Numbered from the stretch's first letter, positions 25,577 through 35,255 are shown. The stretch is DNA of 55,791 nt from JBPYCR01 sp051846935 (GCF_051846935.1 NZ_JBPYCS010000017.1:1-55791); one strand, 5' to 3'. The notes: generated by a model not told the origin, from the letters alone. Program-made: numbers and translations.

Positions 25577-27496
25577 ATGAAGCCGAATCAATGGCTAGAT
25601 TTAACAATTGATAGCGGTCTTTTTTTACAACTGCAAGATTTGGCAACTGTTCTAAGTGGTGATGCAGAGTTTATCTTTGATTATAGCTATAGCTCCTATA
25701 TCGATGTGATCGAAAAAAAAATAACCGGCAGCAGACTTTGGGATACAGAAAATGATGAAATGAAACTTTCTGGTTATAAATCAGATTTGTTTTTACGTAT
25801 GCTTGGAACACTTTACTATACGAACGTACGTGAGCTACAAAGGTTTAAGCAGGACATCGATGCTTTGAAGCTAAAAAAGTTTGCTACACAGCTCGTCGCT
25901 TTGCTTGAAGATATACGGTTAGAAGAAATGATTATTAGAGAAAGACCTGGAACAAAATACGATTTTTCTATTCGGACAGACTATTTGCGGCATTATTTTT
26001 ATACTCAATTAACTGCCAACGTAACGCGAGGATTTGAAATTGATGCATTCTACTGTATTGTTTATTTAACATTGCGCGCAGAGCAACCAGATCCGGCATT
26101 TACGAATGCAACGAAAGAACAGCTTGATCGATTAGAGAATATTAAACCGATTATTCATAATGTATACGCAGCTAAAAACACGAAAGATATAATAAAGATA
26201 ACGAAAGACATTCTACTACGTCTCGACACGATTGAGAAAGACATGGTAAACAGTTACTTCCCATTACCTATTCAACACTTAGAGAAACTGAACAGTCGCA
26301 CAATGTTTGATGCGCTAACGAGAACAGATTCGCTAGCTAATGACGACGAGGAAACGGTAAACGACAAAGATAATGATTATATTGATGAACGCTTCTCCAC
26401 GTGGCACCGCGAAAATGAAAACAGCGACAGAAAGCAAACTTTTCTACAATTTGAATTGGAAGTAGGAACAAGGACAACCTTGTTAGGTGGCGAAGCTCGT
26501 GAAACAGAAGATGCAGATGAAGCATTAGGCACCATTCAAGGAGCCTCCGGTACGAGTGAAAAAAATGACTATTCGCAATTAGAGGGACTGGACAAAACAG
26601 AAGAACAAAAAGGAAACGATCAAAAGGAAGCAAACGAAAATACGGATAATAAGCATGCGGTTGCGCTTTATAAATACGCTCATGCTCCGACACAATACAA
26701 TATAAAAGCGTACGAGGATGCCCTACAAATAATTGAACCATATAAGCGCAGACTAGAGGTAACTATTGAAAAAACGATCGAACATAAAAGAAATGAACAA
26801 CGTCAGCATTTAATTTTCGGTCGGTTATCAAAGCAAATGCTCCCTTTAATCGTTTACGACAATCCACGAGTGTTTTATAAAAAAACTGCACAGTCCAAAG
26901 ATATGAATGCCGCTTTCACTCTACTTGTTGATTGCTCCGCTTCGATGCATGATAAAATGGAACAAACAAAAAAAAGCCTCATCCTATTTCACGAGGTTTT
27001 AAACAAGCTTAAGGTGCCTCATTCTATTGCTGGCTTTTGGGAAGATGCAATGGAAGCTACTGAGAGCTATCAGCCGAACTACTTTCACATTATCCGCAAT
27101 CTTGAGGACTCCTTTTATAAGCGAGACGGAGCTAAAATAATGCAGCTCGAACCAGAGGAAGATAACCGAGACGGCTTTAGTATTCGAATTGCCACAAGAC
27201 AATTGTGGGGCAGAAATGAAAAAAATAAATTTTTACTCGTATTTTCTGACGGTGAACCAGCCGCGACCGGGTATGATCAAAATGGTGTAATAGATACGAC
27301 TGTTGCTGTTTCCGAAGCGCGTAAAAAAGGCATCCATGTTATCGGTATTTATTTAGCTAATGGAGATATAAGCGAAAAGGAAGATCGACTCATGCAAAAC
27401 ATTTATGGAAAAGAACGGGTAATGGTCCCAAATATTTCAGAGCTTACCGACCGACTTGCTCCACTACTAAAGAAATTATTACTTCAAACGATGTAA
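25577..27496 (+). CDS. yojO: VWA-domain protein (YojO/NorD-like), partner of the MoxR ATPase
   Basis: This protein of 639 residues has a long N-terminal helical region (about 1-250), a charged low-complexity linker (about 250-360) and a C-terminal von Willebrand A domain. The VWA metal site DCSAS begins near residue 452, with the later Thr and Asp positions around VFSDGEPAATGYD near 557. It resembles B. subtilis YojO and NorD. MoxR and VWA proteins act together to remodel a client enzyme. The client is not evident here. GAGGAGG precedes the ATG. The gene ends 28 bases before a small DNA-repair-like gene. Confidence 0.88.
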   Translation: MKPNQWLDLTIDSGLFLQLQDLATVLSGDAEFIFDYSYSSYIDVIEKKITGSRLWDTENDEMKLSGYKSDLFLRMLGTLYYTNVRELQRFKQDIDALKLKKFATQLVALLEDIRLEEMIIRERPGTKYDFSIRTDYLRHYFYTQLTANVTRGFEIDAFYCIVYLTLRAEQPDPAFTNATKEQLDRLENIKPIIHNVYAAKNTKDIIKITKDILLRLDTIEKDMVNSYFPLPIQHLEKLNSRTMFDALTRTDSLANDDEETVNDKDNDYIDERFSTWHRENENSDRKQTFLQFELEVGTRTTLLGGEARETEDADEALGTIQGASGTSEKNDYSQLEGLDKTEEQKGNDQKEANENTDNKHAVALYKYAHAPTQYNIKAYEDALQIIEPYKRRLEVTIEKTIEHKRNEQRQHLIFGRLSKQMLPLIVYDNPRVFYKKTAQSKDMNAAFTLLVDCSASMHDKMEQTKKSLILFHEVLNKLKVPHSIAGFWEDAMEATESYQPNYFHIIRNLEDSFYKRDGAKIMQLEPEEDNRDGFSIRIATRQLWGRNEKNKFLLVFSDGEPAATGYDQNGVIDTTVAVSEARKKGIHVIGIYLANGDISEKEDRLMQNIYGKERVMVPNISELTDRLAPLLKKLLLQTM

Positions 27497-27524
27497 CGTA
27501 TTGTACAGAAAGGATAATTTAATT

Positions 27525-27929
27525 ATGCGTCTCTGGCATGAAAAGCTTATTCCCCATCTTCCTCGTCAGCAATTGCTCGGCCAGCACCGAGAGTGTTGCG
27601 CATTAAGAGGAAATGGGTGGGGGAAAAAACATTCCGTTGTTAACTATGTTTTTACCTATCCACCAATTTATCTTTTTCAATATCACGAACGAATTATGAA
27701 AGAAATGGAACGACGGAACTATCGCGTTGATCCTCTATGGAAAAACAAATTTTATCGGGGCAAAAAGTGTGCCTCCTTTTCTTCTGCACAGTTTTATGGA
27801 TGTATTGAGAAAGAACAAACGCGACAAACGCTTTTTTATAATGAGCATGACGAAGCATACTTGCAAGCTTGCTTAGTTAATTTATTAGAAAAGGGAATTG
27901 ACTTATATGATACTTGCGAATCACAATAG
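27525..27929 (+). CDS. Pyrimidine-dimer DNA glycosylase-like protein (TIGR02328 type)
   Basis: This basic protein of 134 residues starts MRLWHEKLIPHLPRQQLLGQ and continues HRECCALRGNGWGKKH, the pattern of the small family named for T4 endonuclease V-like pyrimidine-dimer glycosylases. Enzymes of the T4 type cut the glycosyl bond of UV dimers with the N-terminal amine. In this subfamily activity is mostly inferred. The ATG at 27525 is chosen because the family begins MRLWH. The ribosome site AAAGGA is modest and 9 bases away. A longer frame adds eight unrelated residues. It may be read through from the VWA gene. Confidence 0.8.
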   Translation: MRLWHEKLIPHLPRQQLLGQHRECCALRGNGWGKKHSVVNYVFTYPPIYLFQYHERIMKEMERRNYRVDPLWKNKFYRGKKCASFSSAQFYGCIEKEQTRQTLFYNEHDEAYLQACLVNLLEKGIDLYDTCESQ

Positions 27930-27987
27930 CCATTCCCTATTTTCGCAGTTAACGGACATCCTTTTCTGTGATGTGAATAATAGAGCT

Positions 27988-28896
27988 TTATAAACCATCC
28001 GTTATGCCAAGTAAAATAATACCAACCACGACAACAGCAATCATCACGTACTGCTTTTTAGACATAATTTCTTTCAAAAAGATTCGTGATAAAATAACCG
28101 AAAAGATACAATAAGAGGCAATAAGTGGAGCGGCAATAATCGCATTTCCGGCCATAGCAAAGACATAAAAGAACTGTCCAATCGTTTCTAGAATGGCAGC
28201 TATTCCTCGATCTCTTTGTTTAAATAGTTTAAAAGGCTCTTTTTTAATAACCTTTATATAGAAGTAACATATAGCAGCACAAATAAAAAATGTGAACTCA
28301 TATGCGAGCAGCGCAGCATCTTCGCTAATGAGCTTTAACTCATCGAGATAAATGCCATCAGCAAACGTACCGAGACCGTCAATTAAACTATATAATATCG
28401 GAAAAATAATTGCTAATACACCAATCTGATACTTCTTATCAATTATTTTGTTATTCGTTTGCAACGCTTCTGTTTCCGCTTGCTTTTCCAAAAAGGCAAG
28501 TCCGATAACACCAGCTGTTACAATAAGAATCCCTGCAATTGCAATGCTACTCATTTCGCGGGGGAAAAATATAAATAGAAGCACAGCACTTACTGCTCCG
28601 GAAGAGTTTTGCACCGGAGCTGCAATCGATAATTCAATGTATCGCAATCCAATATATCCAATAGTCATCGACAAAATGTACATAAATGAAACTGGGAAAT
28701 AACGAACCATATCGAATGGATCAAATGAAATATCTTTAATAATCATATAAAATACTGCGTGAATCCCCATAACAAGACCGACCATAACAACAATCTTCAA
28801 ATGACTCAGCTTATCCTTGCTGTCTGACCCTTTTTTATAAAACAGGTTTGCTGCTCCCCATGCAATCGCCGTAAAAATTGAAAAAATAAACCACAT
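27988..28896 (-). CDS. EamA/DMT-family transporter
   Basis: This membrane protein of 302 residues has ten predicted helices in two EamA repeats, with the usual AWGAANLFYKKG start and a closing IAVVVVGIILLG. It is a drug/metabolite-type permease. The substrate cannot be read from sequence. TGGAGGA precedes the ATG. It is convergent with the glycosylase-like gene, 58 bases apart, with no strong shared terminator seen. Confidence 0.88.
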   Translation of the reverse strand: MWFIFSIFTAIAWGAANLFYKKGSDSKDKLSHLKIVVMVGLVMGIHAVFYMIIKDISFDPFDMVRYFPVSFMYILSMTIGYIGLRYIELSIAAPVQNSSGAVSAVLLFIFFPREMSSIAIAGILIVTAGVIGLAFLEKQAETEALQTNNKIIDKKYQIGVLAIIFPILYSLIDGLGTFADGIYLDELKLISEDAALLAYEFTFFICAAICYFYIKVIKKEPFKLFKQRDRGIAAILETIGQFFYVFAMAGNAIIAAPLIASYCIFSVILSRIFLKEIMSKKQYVMIAVVVVGIILLGITDGL

Positions 28897-29619
28897 GTAC
28901 GATAATCCTCCAACTAGTTAGTCTGTGGTTCGTATGAACGCATATGCCGTCCATAAACCTTTTTTATTTTACCACGTGAAGCAATTTCATAATAGCTTTT
29001 ATTAATACAGAAGTTAAAAATTTAGAATATGTTTTTTAAAGCCTTACTTCACCTCGTACAGTAAAAGTTATGGTGTCTATGAGCATACAAATTGATTTTG
29101 AAGGAAAGTAACCTACATATACATTTTTCAACTTTTAGCTTTTCCAGCACTTATCTTCACATCCAGACCAGCTATACTGATTTGTGAATAAAGATCCCTT
29201 TTCAATTTAGGATAACACTTACACTACTGATGAAAGCTAGATTCTAATCAAATTTACATTTGATATACTCGTCATTTTATAGAACGTGATTTCGACTCTC
29301 ATTGTTTTCCTTTTTACTTTAATTTACAAAAAAGTAATCACCAATGCTCAGGGTAGCGATTACTTCTATTACTAACACGTTGGTCACCCGCTCTAATTAA
29401 TGCCACATCTGTGTCTTCATCTGAAAAGCTTTCAACTTCTGAGCTTGAGCAGCAGCCTCTTTCGTATGATCTTGAACAATTATCAAAAAGAGCGTCTCTC
29501 TCATCTCATCTGACCGTATTTATTTAAGAAATTGATTAAAGTGATCTTCGGGAAAATTATAGGTTTTTTCTGTACTCTTATTATCCCATAAAATCGATTC
29601 CGTAGAATGTTTTTAATAA
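28897..29619. other. Intergenic region with a possible decayed gene downstream of zorB
   Basis: In 723 bases no intact gene is seen. On the minus strand, about 29366-29500 reads MRETLFLIIVQDHTKEAAAQ and then, in another frame, DTDVALIRAGDQRVSNRSNR. It ends at a stop just before a hairpin terminator at 29332-29365. This looks like a frameshifted small gene at the end of the zorAB-like unit. I do not recognise it. The part from 28897 to 29280 shows nothing. Confidence 0.35.
29327..29365 (-). terminator. Terminator downstream of the zorAB-like pair
   Basis: On the minus strand AAGTAATC pairs with GATTACTT around an 18-base loop, followed directly by TTTTG. It is 255 bases after the zorB-like stop, at the end of the decayed frame described for 28897-29619. 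Confidence 0.6.
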
Positions 29620-30312
29620 TCATCTCCCTAAGATTTCTCTCGTTTTATCGAGTATCTCTTCATCCTTCAAGCGAAACTTAAATTCTACACGCCGGGATTT
29701 TTCCGCACTATATTCCCCATGATCATTCGTTCGGTAATCCGAAAAAGATTTACTATTAACGGTCAGCTTTTCTTCTAAGTTGTTCTGAATGTGCTTATAA
29801 GGAAATGCATCGCTTAATATATAGGAAGCAACACTGTACGCCCGCTCTTGAGCAAGCTCCAAATTGTACAAATACGTTCCGTCACGATCTGTGTGTCCTT
29901 CAATAATAATTTCGGCAATATAATCTTCATAACCACTTGCAAACAATGTGTCTAAGTATTTCGGGACAAATTCGTCTAGAAATTGAAATGAAGTTGGCTT
30001 TAATTTAGCTTCGTCGTATTCGAATAATATTTCCGTATTAAAAATGATTGCACCTGTTTTTTCATCCACTTCAATCGCCAGGTCAGAAGTACTGAATTCA
30101 TTTTTCAAATCACTAACAAGCTGTTCACGAACACCCATAATTTGATCAATCGTTCGTTTCATTTCTTCTATTTGCAACGATTTTATAATCATCATCGCAA
30201 TAAAAATTAAAATAAAACATAATAAAATAACTGTTAACAAGTCGGTAAAAGATGGCCAGAACTGTCCTTCCTCTTGTTCGTTTTTAAAAAGCCTACGATA
30301 TTTAGAATTCAT
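29620..30312 (-). CDS. ZorB/MotB-like OmpA-domain protein
   Basis: This protein of 230 residues has a single N-terminal helix (about 25-46) preceded by FWPSFTDLLTVIL. Asp24 is where MotB/ExbD/ZorB proteins keep the ion-carrying Asp. A linker leads to a C-terminal OmpA-type peptidoglycan-binding domain (about 95-220) with EGHTDRDGTYLYNLELAQER and KSRRVEFKF. It would be the stator anchor of an ion-driven motor with the MotA/ExbB-like protein encoded just upstream, which overlaps its start by 11 bases. It most resembles ZorB of Zorya defence and not flagellar MotB, since no flagellar genes are here. There is no zorC, zorD or zorE. Confidence 0.82.
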   Translation of the reverse strand: MNSKYRRLFKNEQEEGQFWPSFTDLLTVILLCFILIFIAMMIIKSLQIEEMKRTIDQIMGVREQLVSDLKNEFSTSDLAIEVDEKTGAIIFNTEILFEYDEAKLKPTSFQFLDEFVPKYLDTLFASGYEDYIAEIIIEGHTDRDGTYLYNLELAQERAYSVASYILSDAFPYKHIQNNLEEKLTVNSKSFSDYRTNDHGEYSAEKSRRVEFKFRLKDEEILDKTREILGR

Positions 30313-32131
30313 TTTGACTCAACCTAGCAGTTTGATTTCGCTGTGCGACGTGTTGGCCTGTAACCGATAATTGCCTGTTTAACTGTTGAATCTCCCGACT
30401 AAGCTCCTGTAAAATTTGCTGTATGAAACGAAAATTTTCTTTTTGTATATCCCCCGTAATACGGCTTAACTCCCTGAAATCCCTGTTAAGCCCATCGCTC
30501 GTTTTTTCTGCTGTTTCATGCATGTTCCTTACGACCCTGTCCAGTTTATCCTCAAGCGTTGAACCTAGGATTGCAACATGCTTCGTAAGTGCATCTGTCA
30601 AATGGGCTATCTTTAATTCGATTTGCCTTTCCTGTTCATTTGAAATATGAGCTGTTTTCGAAATAACTGTATTTATTTCATGAAGCAACTCATTATTTTT
30701 TAAGCCTATCTGTTCATACGTTCGACTTGCTTCTTGAACCTGCTTATCAAAGCGAATTGAATCGTCGGCATGTGATTTTAAATGATTGTTGAATGTTCGG
30801 TTAAACTGCTTCAGCTCCTCAAAACGATCTATTAATAAATGCTTGTATTCTACTTGCGTGTGACTAATCGTCTCCAAAGCCTCCGGTAAACTTCCAATAG
30901 CATTTTCCAGCATATCAAAGTCATTGGACAGTTTACTTAAAGTCGAAACAATACCGGCTAACTGTGCGCTTACATTATTTCCAAAAACGTTTTTAAATTC
31001 CTTGTTGTGCTGTCCCATAGTGTCAACTAAGCGACTATTCTGTTTGATTATTGACTTAAAAGAAGCTTGGAGATCCGTCTGCTCTTCCACAATAGAATGA
31101 ATATATTGCTTCAGCTCATCTACCGAAGCTTGAAAATGCTCGAATATACTTTTCTGAGCTTTTGAAGCCTCCTTTATCCGTTCATACATTCCTTCCACTG
31201 TTTGCGAAAGCCGCTCATTTCTTCCATCGGCTTTTTTGAAATAAGCAAATAACGTATCGAAGTTTGTATTCAATTTTGTAGTCGCATCGCTAAAGCCATC
31301 TGTTATTTGTTTCATATTGTGAAACAGATTTTGAAATTGCTGTAAATTATCTGTAAGTCCATCATTAAAGGCTGCAAGGTCTTTTGCTGACTGTTGCAGA
31401 CTAGATGTATAGTCTTGGAATCCGGAAAAAGCATTCACTATCGCTTGCAATGATTGCTCATTCGTTTTTTGCAATCTTAAAATTGATTCATTAATCGTTT
31501 CTGAAACGTCAATAAGACGATGCATGCTTCCTTCTTCATGCCCTTCCAAAATCGATTCCGCTTTCAACATAATATCTGTGAGTAAGTATTCTGTATTAAA
31601 TATTTTAAGACAAACGGTCATAATAAGTGAAAGTCCCATTCCAGCAATACTTGTATAAAACGCAACATCAATCCCTGCCAGTACGGCTGAAACGTTTTCT
31701 ACCAATTGATCTCCTTCTGTATTAATACTGCTTAAAGAGATCGTTAAGCCGATAAACGTCCCCAGTACTCCGATTAAAATAAACATAGATACAGTCATTT
31801 GTATTGTCTTAATAAGGCTAACAACCGGAATATTAAACAAACGCCAGCTAGAAAATTGTTCCTGAACAAACGTTTCTGGCTTTACAGCTTCGGTTTGCTG
31901 TCTATCATTAAACTGCTTCTCAAATCTATTTAACGGCTCCATGTCCATCTGATTTGTTTCTCTTACATAATTTCTTATGTTTTTCAATTTATTAAACAAT
32001 GCAATATGAATAAGAAACGTAGCAATAAAAGTAAATAACAAAATAATGAAAATGAATTCAATTATTGGATTCGCTAAAATTAATTCTACTTTTTCTCTGT
32101 TAATAAATATTCCTAAAACAGCCTCAACCAT
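30302..32131 (-). CDS. ZorA-like MotA/ExbB proton-channel protein with long coiled-coil tail
   Basis: This protein of 609 residues has three hydrophobic segments: about 24-46, 113-135 (ILIGVLGTFIGLTISLSS) and 155-180 (AFYTSIAGMGLSLIMTV). The last two make the MotA/TolQ/ExbB channel core. From about 205 to 600 it is almost entirely helical, with heptad-like Leu/Ile and many Gln/Asn/Glu, a long intracellular tail like that of ZorA. In Zorya the motor senses phage at the envelope and its tail transmits a signal to nucleases. Here no effector gene is adjacent. AGGAGG precedes the ATG, and the stop overlaps the zorB-like start. A role in envelope sensing is inferred. Confidence 0.8.
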   Translation of the reverse strand: MVEAVLGIFINREKVELILANPIIEFIFIILLFTFIATFLIHIALFNKLKNIRNYVRETNQMDMEPLNRFEKQFNDRQQTEAVKPETFVQEQFSSWRLFNIPVVSLIKTIQMTVSMFILIGVLGTFIGLTISLSSINTEGDQLVENVSAVLAGIDVAFYTSIAGMGLSLIMTVCLKIFNTEYLLTDIMLKAESILEGHEEGSMHRLIDVSETINESILRLQKTNEQSLQAIVNAFSGFQDYTSSLQQSAKDLAAFNDGLTDNLQQFQNLFHNMKQITDGFSDATTKLNTNFDTLFAYFKKADGRNERLSQTVEGMYERIKEASKAQKSIFEHFQASVDELKQYIHSIVEEQTDLQASFKSIIKQNSRLVDTMGQHNKEFKNVFGNNVSAQLAGIVSTLSKLSNDFDMLENAIGSLPEALETISHTQVEYKHLLIDRFEELKQFNRTFNNHLKSHADDSIRFDKQVQEASRTYEQIGLKNNELLHEINTVISKTAHISNEQERQIELKIAHLTDALTKHVAILGSTLEDKLDRVVRNMHETAEKTSDGLNRDFRELSRITGDIQKENFRFIQQILQELSREIQQLNRQLSVTGQHVAQRNQTARLSQNEF

Positions 32132-32528
32132 GATTGTCCTCCTAATGAAGATGCATTCTAATTTTTTTCAGACAACGCAAGTACATACCTTATACATACG
32201 TATTCAGGAGGTGAACAAATCATGTGTTATTGTTAAGAGCAATTATATTTTCTAATACACGTCTTCTATATTTAATTACATATTTGTAAACCGAGAGACT
32301 AGTAAGGTCATTCACTCCCCTTAAACCAGTAATTTATCATGCAGGAAATCCAGCTTAATTACAGGTATTTTATTTATTAGTTTGGTAAACTACATACATG
32401 TATATAATACGTGGTACGACTTGTTTATGTTTCCTTAGCTTCGTTCCAATGAGCTGTGCAATAAAATTTTAAAAACAGTACTACTACACACATTTATTCA
32501 AAATTATCCCGCATAAGAAGGTGGAATT
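32132..32528. other. Divergent promoter region between zorA-like and antiporter genes
   Basis: This 397-base gap has no gene. An AGGAGGTGA at about 32206 is followed by a four-codon frame (MCYC) that I do not count. TATAAT occurs at about 32402, preceded by TTGGTA at a 15-base spacing, a suboptimal promoter for the rightward antiporter gene. Confidence 0.35.
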
Positions 32529-34322
32529 ATGGAAGAATTTGCTCTCGTTAGTATTGTTGTTATTTTAGGTCTCGGTATTTTTTCTCAGTGGCTTGCGTGG
32601 CGCATCCAATGGCCTTCAATTGTAATTATGTCTATTGCTGGATTATTAATTGGACCTGTCTTAGGCCTTATTAACCCACAGGAGACACTTGGAGATTTGT
32701 ATAGCCCGCTCATATCGCTTGCAGTTGCAGTTATTTTATTTGAAGGTAGTTCAAGTCTTGATATCCGAGAAATTAAAGGGATTTCAAAATCGGTTTTTCG
32801 TATTGTAACCGGTGGTGCTTTTTTAGCGTGGATTCTCGGTTCACTCGCTGCTCACTTTATTGCAGGCCTAAGCTTAGAAGTTTCGTTTATTATTGGTGGG
32901 CTTTTCGTCGTTACTGGACCGACAGTTATTATCCCACTATTAAGAAACGCCAAGTTAAAGCCAAGAACGGCAGCTGTTTTGAAATGGGAAGGCATTATCG
33001 TTGATCCAGCTGGCCCTTTGCTTGCTCTTTTTGCGTATGAAGTAATTAAAGTATTTACAAACGAGCATCTCGAAATGGATTATTTGTTCAACTTTTTTGG
33101 TGGTGCATTGTTAGCCGTCATCTTAGGTTATGTGATCGGCTTAATTATAAGCATAATGGCTGGAAAAGGTCTATTTCCCGAATACTTAAAATCACCGATT
33201 ATACTTGCTTTTGTCCTGATCTGTTTTACATTGGCAGAAGTTATTATGCATGAAACAGGCATGCTCGCCGTCACTGTAATGGGATTAACGTTAGGTAGAA
33301 CAAAAAAATATGTTTCGTCCATAGGAAATGTTAGTCATTTTGTGGAAAACGTTTCTGTATTACTAACATCCACTGTATTTATTTTATTAACGGCTTCCTT
33401 GCCTAAAGAAACAATTTTGCAAATGTTTACCTTACCTATTATTGGATTTGTAGTAGCAATGTTATTTATTGTTCGTCCGTTATCGATTTGGCTCCCTACC
33501 ATCGGGACCGAATTAACGAGTGCAGAAAAAACATTAATTGGATGGATAGCACCAAGAGGAATTGTCGCGCTTACAGTTGCAGGATATTTTGCTACTACAC
33601 TCATGAACGATGGCTATGAAGGAGCCTCGATATTGATCGCATTAACATTTGCACTTGTATTTATTACGGTATGTGCGCACGGCTTTTCGCTTGGACCACT
33701 TGCGAAAAAGCTCGGTTTAGCAAATCAGGAATCACCCGGGGTTCTTATTGTTGGTGCAAGTAGTTTCTCTGTAGCGTTGGCAGAGCAACTAAACAAAATG
33801 GGAAATCCTGTTCTAATCGCTGACTCTTCGGAAGGACGTTTACACTTTGCTCGAAGTAAAAATATAGAAACATATCATGGGGAAATTTTAGCTGAGCACG
33901 CACAATTTGAAACCGATCTTACACCGTATGATACGATTCTTGCGATGACAGGCGACGCATCTTATAATGCGCTCGTTGCCCAATCGTTTGCACCAGAATT
34001 CGGCTATAATCATACGTTTTCGTTACCAGCACCAAAACATTATCATACCGATCAGTCCGAGCTGCCTATATCAAAACGAGCTTCTCTATTATTCGATGAA
34101 CAAGCTGTATTTACAGAATTAAACCGAAAAATTAACACAACATATACGTTAAACCAAGTTGAGATTAACGAAAAAGATACCGTTTTAAAGGATACAATTC
34201 CTAATAGCATAACACCACTCTTTATTAGGAAGAAAAATGGAAGCATTGCATTTGTTACATTACGTAAAAAAATGATTTTAAATGAAGGAGATATCCTTAT
34301 CGTGTTACAGGAACGAGCATAA
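32529..34322 (+). CDS. CPA1-type Na+(K+)/H+ antiporter with C-terminal TrkA domain
   Basis: This protein of 597 residues has 12-13 membrane helices (about 1-390). VVTGPTVIIPLLRNAKLKPR and EGIIVDPAGPLLALFAYE hold the ion-binding Asp of the CPA1/NhaP core. After about residue 405 comes a cytoplasmic nucleotide-binding TrkA-N-like fold (VLIVGASSFSVALAEQLNKM) and a TrkA-C-like end. It would exchange Na+ or K+ for H+ and be gated by a nucleotide. This fits a halotolerant or alkali-tolerant bacterium. GAAGGTGG precedes the ATG. A terminator follows. Confidence 0.92.
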   Translation: MEEFALVSIVVILGLGIFSQWLAWRIQWPSIVIMSIAGLLIGPVLGLINPQETLGDLYSPLISLAVAVILFEGSSSLDIREIKGISKSVFRIVTGGAFLAWILGSLAAHFIAGLSLEVSFIIGGLFVVTGPTVIIPLLRNAKLKPRTAAVLKWEGIIVDPAGPLLALFAYEVIKVFTNEHLEMDYLFNFFGGALLAVILGYVIGLIISIMAGKGLFPEYLKSPIILAFVLICFTLAEVIMHETGMLAVTVMGLTLGRTKKYVSSIGNVSHFVENVSVLLTSTVFILLTASLPKETILQMFTLPIIGFVVAMLFIVRPLSIWLPTIGTELTSAEKTLIGWIAPRGIVALTVAGYFATTLMNDGYEGASILIALTFALVFITVCAHGFSLGPLAKKLGLANQESPGVLIVGASSFSVALAEQLNKMGNPVLIADSSEGRLHFARSKNIETYHGEILAEHAQFETDLTPYDTILAMTGDASYNALVAQSFAPEFGYNHTFSLPAPKHYHTDQSELPISKRASLLFDEQAVFTELNRKINTTYTLNQVEINEKDTVLKDTIPNSITPLFIRKKNGSIAFVTLRKKMILNEGDILIVLQERA

Positions 34323-34370
34323 AACACCGATTAATACGTACATGATGATTTAGTTTTTGCAAATGAAGAC

Positions 34371-34416
34371 GAAGCGAATGCTGCCATACTCGGCTTCATG
34401 CGCTTCTCCTTCTTTT
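34371..34416 (+). terminator. Terminator between the antiporter and MscS genes
   Basis: GAAGCGAATGCTGCC (34371-34385) pairs with GGCTTCATGCGCTTC (34392-34406) with two mismatches, and TCCTTCTTTT follows. Convergent genes flank it. Confidence 0.6.
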
Positions 34417-34439
34417 GGTGGCTATAACTTAAGTTTTTC

Positions 34440-35255
34440 TTACTTTTGAATAACGACATGATGTGGAAATGGAATATCAATGTTTGCCTCATCAAATGCT
34501 TCTTTAATGCGTTTACGCATATCTCGTTCACATGCCCACTGCATACCATTTTCCGTTTGACCTACTACGCGTAAAACAATATCCGAGGATCCAATACTTT
34601 GAACACCAATTGCGTTTGGCCCTTCTTTAAATCGTTCGTCTTCTTGGAATTCAGAACAAATTACTTCAAGTACTTCAATGGCATGGTCAATATCGTTTTC
34701 ATAGTTTATGCCAATATCCACGAGTGCTCTCATGTTCCCTCGAGAATGGTTCGCAACCCCTTCAATATACCGATTTGGTACGTAGTTAAGCGTCCCGTCG
34801 AAGCTTCTAATTTTCGTTGTACGCAAACCTACTTCTTCTACAATTCCATCATAGCCAGCAGTAGTTACATAATCGTCAATTTCAATTTGCTGCTCAAGCA
34901 AAATAAAGAATCCCGTTACCATATCACTGACGAGCCCTTGTGCACCGAATGCAATTGCTAAACCAACTATTCCTGCACCTGCAATAATAGGCATAATTTC
35001 TACACCTAGCGTCGCGAGAAACATAACAATAAAAATAAATAGCATTACATACGTAAACACATTAGCAAGTAATTTTTCTAACGTTTTCATTCGCCCTTGG
35101 GACGATGCTCTTTTTTCGCCTATTTTTCGTATTGTTCTTTCAATAATCTTTCTTCCAATCGGTACGGCAATAACAAACGCAATAATTAAAATACCGATAT
35201 GCCATAGAACTTCAATAATTTTTGCTAAATCAATTTCAATTCCAAATATCTCCAT
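34440..35255 (-). CDS. MscS-family small mechanosensitive channel (YkuT-like)
   Basis: This protein of 271 residues has three helices: about 15-36, 62-86 and the pore helix 88-118 with its Gly/Ala pattern AGAGIVGLAIAFGAQGLVSD. A beta domain follows (DYVTTAGYDGIVEEVGLRTT, then IRSFDGTLNYVPNRYI) and a C-terminal alpha-beta domain ending FPHHVVIQK. It would open on membrane tension and release solutes after hypo-osmotic shock. It resembles B. subtilis YkuT in size. No strong ribosome site is obvious beyond a weak GGTACT-like stretch before the ATG. Confidence 0.92.
   Translation of the reverse strand: MEIFGIEIDLAKIIEVLWHIGILIIAFVIAVPIGRKIIERTIRKIGEKRASSQGRMKTLEKLLANVFTYVMLFIFIVMFLATLGVEIMPIIAGAGIVGLAIAFGAQGLVSDMVTGFFILLEQQIEIDDYVTTAGYDGIVEEVGLRTTKIRSFDGTLNYVPNRYIEGVANHSRGNMRALVDIGINYENDIDHAIEVLEVICSEFQEDERFKEGPNAIGVQSIGSSDIVLRVVGQTENGMQWACERDMRKRIKEAFDEANIDIPFPHHVVIQK

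Noticed and set aside
24266..27496. Nitric oxide reductase activation genes norQ and norD
   Set aside because: The protein families fit, but no reductase subunit is in the window. YojN/YojO-like MoxR and VWA proteins occur without it.
29620..32131. A full Zorya defence system
   Set aside because: Only ZorA- and ZorB-like genes are present. No ZorC, ZorD helicase or ZorE nuclease lies within the flanking genes, so only the motor pair is claimed.
32206..32236. A leader peptide MCYC with a strong AGGAGGTGA
   Set aside because: Four codons cannot be told from chance, and no attenuator structure lies between it and the antiporter gene.
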